Origin: Bacteroidales bacterium
Lineage (GTDB): Bacteria > Bacteroidota > Bacteroidia > Bacteroidales > UBA1715
Length of the DNA: 61,286 bases
NCBI GenBank assembly: GCA_016714605.1
Contig: JADKDL010000035.1
Location: forward strand, 1-61,286
Reading direction: 5' to 3'
Shown piece after piece: positions 21,401 through 29,976 of the stretch (the stretch's first letter is position 1; each line of letters begins with the position of its first letter). Under the pieces are notes generated by a model. That model did not search any database. It was given only the letters and a program-made list of their open reading frames with translations, and had not been told where the DNA came from. Made by a program: the position numbers and the translations under genes.

Positions 21401-24400
21401 ATTTCAGAGGTTTGGGTGGCTAAGGGTGTTTATTATCCTAATCTTGTAAGAGACAGGCATTCACCTATTATCTTACGTTCGGGTGTATCTGTTTATGGTG
21501 GTTTTGCAGGGAGCGAACGATTTTTGTCTCAACGTGAATTCAAAAATAATGCAACGGTTATAAGTGGAGACATTGGCAGAATAAACAAAAATTATGACAA
21601 TAGCTATTGTCTGGTATACTACAATAAAGACAAAGCTGATAAAGATTCTACTCTTTTTGATGGTTTTGTTCTGACCAATGCCTACCAAAATAACGAACCC
21701 GATGCTTTTCCTTATGCTTTTTGGGGTAATAGTATGGTGCTTAAAAATTGTACTTTTACTAATAATGTTTCCACTGCATTATTTGCTCAAAATATGAATA
21801 TAATAAACTGTAAATTTTATAATAATGCTGCTGTAACTGCTAATGTTATGGCACCGGTTTATTTATCTGATTCAAAAGTTGATAGTTCGCTGTTTTATGA
21901 TAATTCCGGTAATTATGGTGGTTCATGTTATGCTATAAATTCAAAAATTGATCATACCACTTTTTATTCAAACACTTCTATTTTCGATGGTGGTGGTTTG
22001 TTTGCTAAAGATTGTGAATTAGTAAACATTACTGCATTCAACAATAGATCAAAACAATCGGGTGGTGGTTTGGCGTTGCAATCAGATAAAACCTCACTTA
22101 CCAATGCTCTTATTTTTAATAACAAAGCCACTTATGGTGGCGGTTTGAGTATGGATGCTGTAGGGAAAATGTTGTTTTTGACCATTGCAAATAATCATGC
22201 CGATTCTGCCGGTGGTGCAATTGAGTATAAAGCTTCTAGTCCTTACAACGAGATAAACAACAGTGTTTTATGGGGAAATAAAGCTTCAAAAGATAAAGAA
22301 TTATATTCTACCAATGGCGACTTAATTCCCTATGATTATATTGCAATTGAAGATTCAATAACTTTCCATGAGAATGCACATGCATTTATATTACAACCTC
22401 CAAATACAGGTAATGATTCTATTTCAAATTATCCATTTTTTGTTTACCCTACGCCTTTTATCGGTAATGCTGAAACCGAAGATCAGTTCGCGGCTTTGTT
22501 CTATTCCGATTGGGAATTACAATTTGAATCTGCACTGATTGATACTGCTAAATTAGTAGATGTTACTGCAACCGATTTGAAAGGTAGAAATAGAATTATT
22601 TATTGTCTTAAAGATACAATTGCTATGCCCGATATGGGCGCTTTAGAATGCAAAACAAAATCGCCAAAAGTATTAGAACACTCAAGAATTCTCTATATTT
22701 CAGAGCAGTGGAAAGGCTGTGGCGACGGCTCTTCGTGGGAAAATGCCCGAAATGATATTCAAGATGCTATTGATTATTTTTTCAAACCTGAATTTGTAAA
22801 TAAATCTAATTGTGAGATTTGGGTTTCAGAAGGAATATATCATCCTTCTGCTGATATAAATGGTTCTCGAAGCCCTTCTGATTTAAGAGAGAAGTCGTTT
22901 GTGTTGAGTAATGGTGTTTCTATTTATGGCGGATTTAAAGGCTATGAAACAACCAAAGAAGGTAGAAATATTATTGAAAATAAAACGATTCTTTCAGCGT
23001 ATCCTCTGCCTTATGAGCATCGCTATGCTTCGTATCATGTTGTTTTTGCACCTGAAACGGCCAAGACGGCAGTGCTTGAAGGCTTTTATATAACGGGTGG
23101 ATATGCAAGTAACTTTTTTAGTTCATTCCATCAAGAGGGCGGAGGTGCATTAATGTTTGCCGGAGATTTGGTAAAATGTATTTTCGTGAACAATAGAGCT
23201 ATAAACAATGGTGGCGCTGTAGTTTTGCACAATGAAAGTAGATTGATAAATTCAATTGTTGTTCAAAATACTTCTTATTCCAATGCGGGTGGAGTTATGA
23301 TGTACGATTCTAGTTATGTAACTTTAAGCACTATAGTAAACAATGAAGCAAAACTTGCTCATGGTGGTGTAAGCATTTCTAAAGATGCTACAATAGATAA
23401 TTCCGTTATTTGGAATAATATAGCTCCAACATCTGCTCAAATAAACGATTTCGAAAATGTATCGTTTTCAGCAATTCAATTTGCAGAGAATTTGAGCAAT
23501 CAATCAATTCTTTCTCTAGCGAAATTCAATTCCGGTTCGAGTTCAGATTCACTCTATCCTTATTTTATTTCACCTTCACTGGGTGTTGGTGCTTATAATT
23601 CAAATAATTATTATCAAGATATTCCTTCTATGAATTGGAATATTAGTTCTAAATCTGCACTTATAAATCAGGCTGGTGGCAATAATTTAGATACTATCTA
23701 TTACACAATTGATTCTACCGATATTTTTGGTATTGAAAGACCACTTTCTGGGAAATCGGACATAGGTGTTGCCGAATTTTCAAATATTCCAATTGTAATT
23801 GAGCAGCCTCATGATGTAAATCTTTGCGAGGGTAAAAATGCGGTATGTTTAATTACTGCAACAGGCGAAAATATTCACTATCAGTGGCAATATCGATCTG
23901 ATTTAACTTGGATTGATTTGCCCGAATCTGAACAATTAAATGGAGTACAGTCAGAGCTGTTACTTATAGACTCGGCAGGAACAGAACTTCATGGTCTTAC
24001 CGTTCGCTGTAAGGTTTACAATAATAATGGCAGTTCATTTTCCGATAATATTTCATTTACCGTTAATCCGCTTCCTCGTATTGATATAAAAGAGGTAGTG
24101 CATTTGTGCGAAGGAGAGGAGTTGGCGGTGTATACTCCAAATTTAATTTCATTGCAATGGAGTACAGGAGACATGGGTACTTCAATCACACCATTACAAT
24201 CTGGTTTATATTCAATTACCATAACCGATGATAAAGGATGTGTAAACGAAAATAAAATTCAAGCTCTATTGCATAAAAAGCCTGCTGCACCATTCAAAGA
24301 AAGTGAAATAAAGGCTTGCAATGGCGATTTTGTTTGGCTCGAACCTGGCAACTTCAAAATATATAATTGGAACGATGGAACCTCTGAGCCGGTATATATT

Positions 24401-25339
24401 GCAACACAACCGGGTTTATATGTACTTAAAGCAACCGATGAGTTTGGCTGTTCGGTTATAGACTCTGTAAATGTATTGATGCACGAAAATCCAATTCCTG
24501 AAATAAAATATGTTTCATATCTAAAAGATGGTAGTGGTATTTTTGTAATTTGGAATGCTGTAAATGATCAAGCTTTAGATAATTTTAAGATTTATAGAGG
24601 TACCGTTTCTAGTCAGCAATACAATATTGTAGGCTCTGTAAAATATGGTGAATTACCTAGTTTTGTAGATAAAACACTACCCGATAATAATGAGCGATAT
24701 TCATACTCATTGAGAATTTACGATTCTTGTCTGGTAGCATCTTCATATGCAAATACACAAACTACTATTTTGATAAATGCTTATAGACGAACTTCTAATG
24801 TGAGTTTTGTGGATTTAGTTTGGAATCTTCCTTCTGGAATGACTGCTGAAAAATGTAAACTATTTCGTGGCGAATCGCTTGATAAAATGATTGAATTTGC
24901 CGAAACCGATGGCAAAACAAACTATTACGAAACCGAGGCAGGAAATTGGAAATACTTTGCTGTAGCAGTCCCTATGCAAGAAGGATACGCTATAAACGGT
25001 GAGAATTATACCTATTTGTATTCAAATTTCAGTCCTATTAGAGATTTTACCCTTGACCCTACAATTCAAGATTCTGCCAACACCACAACATTGGTTCTAT
25101 ACCCCAATCCAACTAACGATGTAATAAATTGTAAAATAGAAGGAGAAGATTTTTCTGAGGCATATACCATAAGAATTTTTGGAGAAAATGGAGCTTTGTA
25201 TTTCGAAAAATTATTTACTGGAGTACCAATTTCTACATGCCAAGTATCAGTAAGAAATTTACCAATAGGTCATTATTACATGCAAATTATAACAGATAAA
25301 AATAGTTATTTTGTAAATGATTTTATGAAATTTGAATAG
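18410..25339 (+). CDS. Giant secreted beta-helix repeat protein with type A T9SS sorting domain
   Basis: A 2309-residue secreted protein with signal peptide MKSISKYLFLLAGCMFLSLG. It contains four right-handed beta-helix modules, each opened by the same preamble (GDGTSWQNA or GDGSSWENARNDIQDAID type) and a YGGFxGxE loop. They start near residues 24, 483, 965 and 1425. The helix coils show repeated NNxAxxGGGxY motifs as in polymorphic outer-membrane and pectate-lyase-like folds. An Ig-like domain lies at about 1795-1885 (YQWQYRSD), then two short Cys-containing beta domains and FN3-like segments. A type A T9SS signal starts near 2234 (LVLYPNPTNDVINCKI, ending YFVNDFMKFE). A surface adhesin or glycan-binding role is inferred; no enzymatic residues could be pinned down. 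The frame is intact along 6.9 kb. Confidence 0.88.
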   Translation: MKSISKYLFLLAGCMFLSLGVLGQKIVFVNAKATGNNDGSTWENAYIHIQDAINNAANAGGGDVWVAAETYIPVSDRDGNFDVADKRTFCFVLRKNVRVYGGFVGSELKFSQRNHYKNVTILSGEIGLEGFDDNCYSIVCTDGNLTKSSILNGFTITGASSNANGGGALLTGGTIEYCTFISNYAANGAALHATNAVIRKCELKFNRATQNAGGAYLINSKLDSCTIRNNSAINGAGVYSENSTVSSSTVYENTASGNGGGLFITNNAKILSCKIFNNSALNGGGTYKNSNSIIVNTLLANNNADNKGGGIYTRESGNNAQLTIVNNYAENAGGALYSESACVIKNSVLWNNNKSIANENQQSQFSNIAISDIAPITGVVVNDLKLTETQIIFVKPIDSIGNLVTPNAKEVLFYANWQPAPYSPIVENGNNTFVDTILFDINGKTRILNTKTTSNDNDLIATVDLGAYESKANLKASESGIVYIKKSWTGNGDGTSWQNASDELQLAIDNAAKLVTDTVLQIWVERGLYYPANTMSVGLSVHKSVELYGGFVGWESQIDERDLEYNKTVLSADIGEPFVQEDNIKVVLSVSAASIIDGFSLIYGKDRGADINKSIMRNCEISFCGFEQTYAAISMINSSLINSSIHDNVSTTLGGGAIYAYNSTINRCKIFQNTNGGFAGGLELYSSVLSESQIYDNKCTGIMNYGGGGISVTNGVVEKCIIRNNSTNWTGGGISAYGDSFIKECEIYNNKSVQGGGGVSSTGSANVKVENCHVYNNISAASGGGLYSCREVVNSIIRNNEANDGGGIYNCKLVLFSTIIQNKTSLLGSGYTTTKADTLKYSILWGNTDNDNSSTIQLYQTGGQGSITYCGIEGGYTGIGNFSLSKKNGDNYGPNFTKPSSASGVSNEATDLTLLTKSPIIDRAIFDAKTPPVDYNFNCRVINGAPDFGAIESGESEYKNLILNRIYVTEYGTGLGTSWTDALGDINQAIFIASFLNISEVWVAKGVYYPNLVRDRHSPIILRSGVSVYGGFAGSERFLSQREFKNNATVISGDIGRINKNYDNSYCLVYYNKDKADKDSTLFDGFVLTNAYQNNEPDAFPYAFWGNSMVLKNCTFTNNVSTALFAQNMNIINCKFYNNAAVTANVMAPVYLSDSKVDSSLFYDNSGNYGGSCYAINSKIDHTTFYSNTSIFDGGGLFAKDCELVNITAFNNRSKQSGGGLALQSDKTSLTNALIFNNKATYGGGLSMDAVGKMLFLTIANNHADSAGGAIEYKASSPYNEINNSVLWGNKASKDKELYSTNGDLIPYDYIAIEDSITFHENAHAFILQPPNTGNDSISNYPFFVYPTPFIGNAETEDQFAALFYSDWELQFESALIDTAKLVDVTATDLKGRNRIIYCLKDTIAMPDMGALECKTKSPKVLEHSRILYISEQWKGCGDGSSWENARNDIQDAIDYFFKPEFVNKSNCEIWVSEGIYHPSADINGSRSPSDLREKSFVLSNGVSIYGGFKGYETTKEGRNIIENKTILSAYPLPYEHRYASYHVVFAPETAKTAVLEGFYITGGYASNFFSSFHQEGGGALMFAGDLVKCIFVNNRAINNGGAVVLHNESRLINSIVVQNTSYSNAGGVMMYDSSYVTLSTIVNNEAKLAHGGVSISKDATIDNSVIWNNIAPTSAQINDFENVSFSAIQFAENLSNQSILSLAKFNSGSSSDSLYPYFISPSLGVGAYNSNNYYQDIPSMNWNISSKSALINQAGGNNLDTIYYTIDSTDIFGIERPLSGKSDIGVAEFSNIPIVIEQPHDVNLCEGKNAVCLITATGENIHYQWQYRSDLTWIDLPESEQLNGVQSELLLIDSAGTELHGLTVRCKVYNNNGSSFSDNISFTVNPLPRIDIKEVVHLCEGEELAVYTPNLISLQWSTGDMGTSITPLQSGLYSITITDDKGCVNENKIQALLHKKPAAPFKESEIKACNGDFVWLEPGNFKIYNWNDGTSEPVYIATQPGLYVLKATDEFGCSVIDSVNVLMHENPIPEIKYVSYLKDGSGIFVIWNAVNDQALDNFKIYRGTVSSQQYNIVGSVKYGELPSFVDKTLPDNNERYSYSLRIYDSCLVASSYANTQTTILINAYRRTSNVSFVDLVWNLPSGMTAEKCKLFRGESLDKMIEFAETDGKTNYYETEAGNWKYFAVAVPMQEGYAINGENYTYLYSNFSPIRDFTLDPTIQDSANTTTLVLYPNPTNDVINCKIEGEDFSEAYTIRIFGENGALYFEKLFTGVPISTCQVSVRNLPIGHYYMQIITDKNSYFVNDFMKFE

Positions 25340-25370
25340 GCAATTAGAAGCCTGTTTCAACCTTTTAATA

Positions 25371-25402
25371 AGGTAGAGACGCGATGAATCGCGTCTCTAC
25401 CT
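25371..25402. repeat. Perfect 15-bp palindrome with a 2-nt centre
   Basis: aggtagagacgcgat at 25371-25385 is matched exactly by its complement at 25388-25402, with only ga between. It lies 32 bp after the beta-helix gene. There is no T tract, so it looks more like a dispersed palindromic repeat than a simple terminator. It is far more GC-rich than its surroundings. Confidence 0.8.
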
Positions 25403-25425
25403 GTAAATTCGTTTCAATCATTTGC

Positions 25426-25451
25426 TTACGTCAGTGTCTTCACTGACGTAA
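25426..25451. repeat. Perfect 11-bp hairpin with a 4-nt loop
   Basis: ttacgtcagtg at 25426-25436 pairs exactly with cactgacgtaa at 25441-25451 around the loop tctt. It lies 23 bp after the larger palindrome. It could form an mRNA 3' hairpin for the beta-helix gene. No T tract follows. The remaining sequence up to 25654 shows no other feature. Confidence 0.75.
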
Positions 25452-25654
25452 TATCTAGCCCTTTATTTGTTCTTTATGTACACAAATCGGAACTAAATAA
25501 CTCACAGTTCCTTTAATAAAACTGTTTTTATTATCGAAATTGTTGCAATGAGGTTTAAATGAATAAAATAACTTTATAAACTTTTAGACCGAACTCAAAA
25601 ATTATTTTATTAGATTTATGGCAAATTAAAATAGTTTTTAAAGCCTACTTCAAG

Positions 25655-26590
25655 ATGTCTAAATATTTTTCCGCACCTCACAGAATTCTAGCTATAATTC
25701 TGCTAACTCTATCTATTTCAAACACCATTGTTGCAAAAGAAAAATATGATTTAGATTCAACAACAAGAAAAAAAGCTTCGGGCAACTTTATTAAAATACC
25801 TCAAGGTCTTATACAATACGAAATGTATGGAGCAGATACTGCCGAAACAATACTTCTTGTAAGTGGTTTTTCCGCAGGATATTATATTTGGGACTCTACA
25901 ATGCAATATCTAAAAAATGCCGGATATAGAGTTATTAGATTCAATCATTTTGGAAGAGGATATTCAGAAAGAATTTGTGGCACTTATGATAAAATCTTCT
26001 ACCAAACCGAGATGGAAGATTTATTGAAAGCCCTGAATATTATAGATCCAATACACATTGTAGCATCTTCAATGGGAGGTGCAATTTCTACCGAATATGC
26101 AATTGCTCATCCTCAGCAAGTAAAATCGCTCACACTTGTAGATCCAATGCTTACACCTCTAGATTCTAAAATTATATATAAGAAGTATTTAGGTCCAATG
26201 ACTATGAATATTCTCTTTGCTCCACTTATAAAATCTTCGCAAATGAGATCTTTTTACAATAAAGAACCTTTCATCGGCTGGGATGAACAATATAAAACAA
26301 CAACCGTTTTCAAAGGTTCAAAATATGCATTATTTAAAACAATGCAAAATTATCTTTACGAAGATAAACATCACATCTACAAAAAAATACAAGAAGTGGG
26401 AACCTCTCTATTTTTGATTTGGGGCAAAGAAGATAAAACTATTGATTATTCAAATAGCGACACGATACGTTCTATGGTTGACTGCAAATTTTTAGGAGTT
26501 GACCTAGCTGGGCATTTACCCAATCTTGAGAAATCGTCGGTTGTAAATCCTGAAATAATAGAATTTATAAAATTACATTCTAGCTTATAG
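25655..26590 (+). CDS. Exported alpha/beta-hydrolase-fold enzyme
   Basis: The 311-residue protein has an N-terminal hydrophobic stretch (residues 10-26) that looks like a signal peptide or anchor, so it probably acts in the periplasm. The fold is recognisable: strand ETILLVSGFSAGYYIWD with the oxyanion region, FNHFGRGYSER, and the nucleophile elbow VASSMGG with Ser139. This elbow has Ala in place of the first Gly of GxSxG. Late Asp and His motifs complete the triad (WGKEDKTIDY near 262 and LAGHLPNLEKS near 290). Substrate is unknown: esterase, lipase or haloperoxidase-like members share this pattern. It is a single gene between two long intergenic regions. Confidence 0.85.
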   Translation: MSKYFSAPHRILAIILLTLSISNTIVAKEKYDLDSTTRKKASGNFIKIPQGLIQYEMYGADTAETILLVSGFSAGYYIWDSTMQYLKNAGYRVIRFNHFGRGYSERICGTYDKIFYQTEMEDLLKALNIIDPIHIVASSMGGAISTEYAIAHPQQVKSLTLVDPMLTPLDSKIIYKKYLGPMTMNILFAPLIKSSQMRSFYNKEPFIGWDEQYKTTTVFKGSKYALFKTMQNYLYEDKHHIYKKIQEVGTSLFLIWGKEDKTIDYSNSDTIRSMVDCKFLGVDLAGHLPNLEKSSVVNPEIIEFIKLHSSL

Positions 26591-26777
26591 AAAAACTCTA
26601 AATTGAGAATGTTGGTGATTTTTTTTGCTCCTACAATCAACAAAAAGCTAGCTTGTTTGGGGTTTGTAACCAAATTTTCATTTAATTAAAAATGTCTATT
26701 ACTCCAAAAATAATTATACAAAGTTTTATCCTACTAAAAAATGAATAAAAATAGAGTTTAATTAGATGCTTTTTACT

Positions 26778-26829
26778 GCAATTTTCTCGTTTCAAGGTAG
26801 GTTGATCTAACTTGAAACGAGAAAATTGC
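26778..26829. repeat. Perfect 19-bp inverted repeat with a 14-nt loop
   Basis: gcaattttctcgtttcaag at 26778-26796 is exactly complementary to 26811-26829. The right arm runs into the first unit of the 21-bp array that follows. A 19-bp perfect stem in noncoding DNA is unlikely by chance and would form a stable RNA or cruciform hairpin. No T tract or gene end is adjacent. Confidence 0.8.
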
Positions 26830-27072
26830 TCCCCAAAGGCAGAAAATTGCTGCTTTAACATACAAAACTCCATTTCTGAATATGAAATTTCCTAGTAAAA
26901 GTGAGAAAATTCACTCTCAGAGCGAGAAAATTGCAGGAAAAGAGCAGCAAAATTCCTAGTCAAACTAGGAATTTTATATCAAATAACAGAAATTTACTCC
27001 CTCAGAAGGATAAAAAGCTCTCTTAGAGTGGGAAATTGGGATTGAGGGAGGGAATTTATTTTGGTCAAAAAA
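26821..27072. repeat. Degenerate tandem array, period 21 bp, about twelve units
   Basis: Units begin at 26821, 26842, 26863, 26884, 26905, 26926, 26947, 26968, 26989, 27010, 27031 and 27052. Most units start with a version of gaaaattgc (gaaatttcc, gaaaattca, ggaattttа-like, ggaaattgg), while the other 12 positions vary. The phase is maintained for 252 bp. A 12-bp hairpin (26949-26960 with 26964-26975) spans the boundary of units seven and eight. On the minus strand, part of the array reads as heptads of QFSxFxx type, but stops interrupt it. The array is therefore noncoding or a fossil coding repeat. Confidence 0.65.
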
Positions 27073-27449
27073 ATAAACTATCCTAAGTCACTCTTCAAAT
27101 TTCCACATTTTCATATTTTCTGGGTTGATATTTGGAACAGTAGTATGTGATTATAATTTAAATTATCACTCAAGAATGATTAATTTACATAAAAACAATC
27201 ATTTAAAAAGAATTGAAATGATAAACAGAATACAAAAAAAATACACTTTTGTGGAACGCATCCAATAAAAGCATACATTTATGTAGTATTCTCTAATTCA
27301 ATGATAACTATAACAGTAATCAATTTTTTAACGTTAATTTTTCATGATAAATAATTGTGAATTTGTGTTTTTTTTCGGTAATTCGTAAGAGAATTATTTT
27401 TTATTTTCTAACCTAATATTAATTTATTAATTAACTTAAAGTGTAGTGT
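27073..27449. other. Intergenic region upstream of hppA
   Basis: About 380 bp of AT-rich DNA without a credible reading frame or RNA gene. It presumably holds the hppA promoter; no clear TAnnTTTG box at sensible spacing was seen. Confidence 0.4.
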
Positions 27450-29729
27450 ATGTTAGCATCAATTAATTCAGCATTTTGGCTTATACCAGTCTGTTCATTA
27501 CTAGCGCTCGGATTTGCCGTGTATTTTTACAAATCTATGATGAAGTTTTCCGAAGGAACGGATAGAATGAAGCAAATTGCTCAATATGTGCGAGAAGGAG
27601 CAATGGCTTATTTATCTCGTCAGTATAAAGTAGTAGGAATTGTATTTTTCATTCTACTTTTAATTTTCATAGTATTAGCTGTTTTAGGAGTACAAAATCC
27701 TTTTGTACCAGTGGCGTTCTTAACCGGAGGTTTCTTTTCCGGATTGTGCGGATATCTGGGTATGAAAACAGCGACAAACGCATCAGCACGTACTGCTTTT
27801 GGTGCTTCGCAGTCTTTAAATAGAGGACTTCAAGTTGCCTTTCGTTCGGGTGCAGTTATGGGTTTGGTAGTGGTAGGTTTCGGTTTGCTAGATATAGCAG
27901 CTTGGTACTGGATACTAAACTACATTTATGATACTAATATTTTTAATTTTGGTTTAAAAATAGCTATCGAATCGGGCTTAGTTGGCGATGATGGTGTTTG
28001 GACATCGGAATTTGCTAGTAATTCTAGTTGGATACATACAAAAATGGTACATATAACCACTACCATGCTTACATTTGGTATGGGAGCATCTACACAAGCT
28101 TTGTTTGCTAGAGTAGGTGGAGGTATCTATACAAAAGCTGCCGATGTAGGTGCCGACTTAGTTGGTAAAGTTGAAGCTGGCATACCTGAAGATGATCCGA
28201 GAAACCCTGCTACTATTGCCGATAACGTGGGCGATAACGTAGGTGATGTTGCCGGAATGGGTGCTGACTTATATGAGTCTTATTGTGGTTCTATTTTGGC
28301 TACAGCTGCTTTGGGTGCTGCTATATCAATGTCGAGCGGAAGTTTTAACGAAAAGGTAATTTTAGCTCCTATGCTTGTTGCCGCAATTGGTATAATATTT
28401 TCTATCATAGGAATATTTATGGTAAGAACCAAAGAAACAGCAACAGCTAAGAGTCTCCTAAATTCATTATTGATAGGTACTGCGGGTAGTTCTGTTTTGA
28501 TATTAGGTGCAATTGCTGTAATGGCACAAGTAGGTTGGATAGAGTGGGGTATTTTTGGTTCAGTGGTTGCCGGACTTGTTTCAGGTATTGTAATTGGTCA
28601 AGGTACAGAATACTACACTTCAGACGGTTATAAACCAACTCAAGGTATTGCAAAACAAGCTCAACAAGGTCCTGCTACTACCATTATTGATGGTTTAGCG
28701 GTAGGTATGTATTCTACATGGATTCCAGTTGTTACAATTGTAATAGGTATTATTGCTGCGTATGGTTTTGCAGGAGGTTTTTCTAATTTTGCAGCAGGGG
28801 TATATGGAATAGGCTTTGCGGCTGTAGGTATGCTTTCTACATTAGGTGTAACACTTGCTACCGATGCTTTTGGTCCAATTGCTGATAATGCAGGTGGTAA
28901 CGCAGAAATGGCAGAATTGCCTAAAGAAGTTCGCGAACGTACTGATGCTCTTGATATGCTTGGTAATACTACTGCTGCAACAGGAAAAGGTTTTGCAATT
29001 GGTTCTGCTGCGCTTACTGCAATGGCGCTATTAGTAGCTTATATTGAAGAGATAAGAATGTGGTTGGCTAAAACTCCTGAATTGGCTAATGAATTCCTAC
29101 AAGCTACTGGAGCAGCTTCTTTATCAGCAGCTACTATTAAAGATTTTGTTAATTTTTATGAATTAAATTTATTCAACCCGCTACTTATTGCAGGTTTATT
29201 TATTGGTGGTATGATGGCATTCTTATTTTGTGCTATGACCATGAAAGCTGTAGGTAGAGCTGCAGGTGCAATGGTTGATGAAGTAAGAAGACAATTCAGA
29301 GAAATACCGGGTATTCTTGAAGGTACCGGAACTCCTGAATATGCTAAGTGTGTTGAAATATCTACAAAAGGTGCTCAGCGTGAAATGCTTGTTCCTTCTC
29401 TTTTAGCTATTATGGTTCCTATTGCAATAGGTATTTTACTTGGTGTTGCAGGTGTTATTGGTCTACTTATGGGTGGTCTAGTTACCGGGTTTACTCTTGC
29501 TGTAATGCTTAATAACTCTGGTGGTGCTTGGGATAATGCTAAAAAATATATTGAAAAAGGTAATTACGGTGGTAAAGGTTCACCTGCTCATAAAGCCGGC
29601 GTTGTTGGCGATACTGTTGGAGACCCTTTCAAAGATACTTCTGGTCCGTCTTTAAATATATTAATAAAATTAATGACCATGGTTTCAGTAGTTATGTCTG
29701 GTGTTACAATCGCTTATTCTATTTTTTAA
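27450..29729 (+). CDS. hppA: Membrane-bound cation-pumping pyrophosphatase (K+-dependent type)
   Basis: The 759-residue protein with about sixteen membrane helices couples hydrolysis of pyrophosphate to transport of Na+ or H+ across the inner membrane. Diagnostic motifs are present: the pyrophosphate/Mg2+ loop with EAGIPEDDPRNPATIADNVG and DNVGDVAGMGADLYESY near 238-275, TDAFGPIADNAGGNAEMAEL, and the C-terminal DTVGDPFKDTSGPSLN. At residues 505-514 the sequence is GNTTAATGKG. Ala509 replaces the Lys that marks K+-independent enzymes, so K+ dependence is expected. Whether Na+ or H+ is pumped cannot be decided here. Length is normal for bacterial members. A strong terminator follows, so the gene is probably monocistronic. 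Confidence 0.97.
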   Translation: MLASINSAFWLIPVCSLLALGFAVYFYKSMMKFSEGTDRMKQIAQYVREGAMAYLSRQYKVVGIVFFILLLIFIVLAVLGVQNPFVPVAFLTGGFFSGLCGYLGMKTATNASARTAFGASQSLNRGLQVAFRSGAVMGLVVVGFGLLDIAAWYWILNYIYDTNIFNFGLKIAIESGLVGDDGVWTSEFASNSSWIHTKMVHITTTMLTFGMGASTQALFARVGGGIYTKAADVGADLVGKVEAGIPEDDPRNPATIADNVGDNVGDVAGMGADLYESYCGSILATAALGAAISMSSGSFNEKVILAPMLVAAIGIIFSIIGIFMVRTKETATAKSLLNSLLIGTAGSSVLILGAIAVMAQVGWIEWGIFGSVVAGLVSGIVIGQGTEYYTSDGYKPTQGIAKQAQQGPATTIIDGLAVGMYSTWIPVVTIVIGIIAAYGFAGGFSNFAAGVYGIGFAAVGMLSTLGVTLATDAFGPIADNAGGNAEMAELPKEVRERTDALDMLGNTTAATGKGFAIGSAALTAMALLVAYIEEIRMWLAKTPELANEFLQATGAASLSAATIKDFVNFYELNLFNPLLIAGLFIGGMMAFLFCAMTMKAVGRAAGAMVDEVRRQFREIPGILEGTGTPEYAKCVEISTKGAQREMLVPSLLAIMVPIAIGILLGVAGVIGLLMGGLVTGFTLAVMLNNSGGAWDNAKKYIEKGNYGGKGSPAHKAGVVGDTVGDPFKDTSGPSLNILIKLMTMVSVVMSGVTIAYSIF

Positions 29730-29773
29730 TATAATATCGGTAATCTAAAGACGTAATAATTTAAATATTAGAT

Positions 29774-29812
29774 AATAGGGTGGTTAATTAATTTTAATCA
29801 CCCTATTTTTTT
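29774..29812 (+). terminator. Rho-independent terminator of hppA
   Basis: A 14-bp stem with one G-T pair (29774-29787 with 29794-29807) around the loop ttaatt is followed by a T tract ending at 29812. It lies 44 bp after the stop codon. Confidence 0.88.
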
Positions 29813-29942
29813 CTGTATCAAATAAGAATATAGGCTGTATCATATATGTTTATTAGGTATAAAATATTTGTAAAAAACATGAAATATATCATCTTTCATG
29901 TTTATTTGTGCTCAAATATTTCTTTCTAATACACTAAATAAA

Positions 29943-29950
29943 TACTTTTG
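29943..29950 (+). promoter_or_regulatory. Putative -7 box (TAnnTTTG) of the response-regulator gene
   Basis: tacttttg matches the Bacteroidota primary-sigma -7 consensus and ends 26 bp before the ATG at 29977. No convincing -33 TTTG was seen at the standard distance. Confidence 0.4.
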
Positions 29951-29976
29951 TTTAGATACAATTAAAAATAAATTTT

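Noticed and set aside
26682..26873. Minus-strand 63-codon frame with QFSxFxx heptads
   Set aside because: It lies within the palindrome and the 21-bp array, its upstream continuation has stops and a phase slip, and its C-terminal part is the complement of the palindrome arm. It is better explained as repeat DNA.
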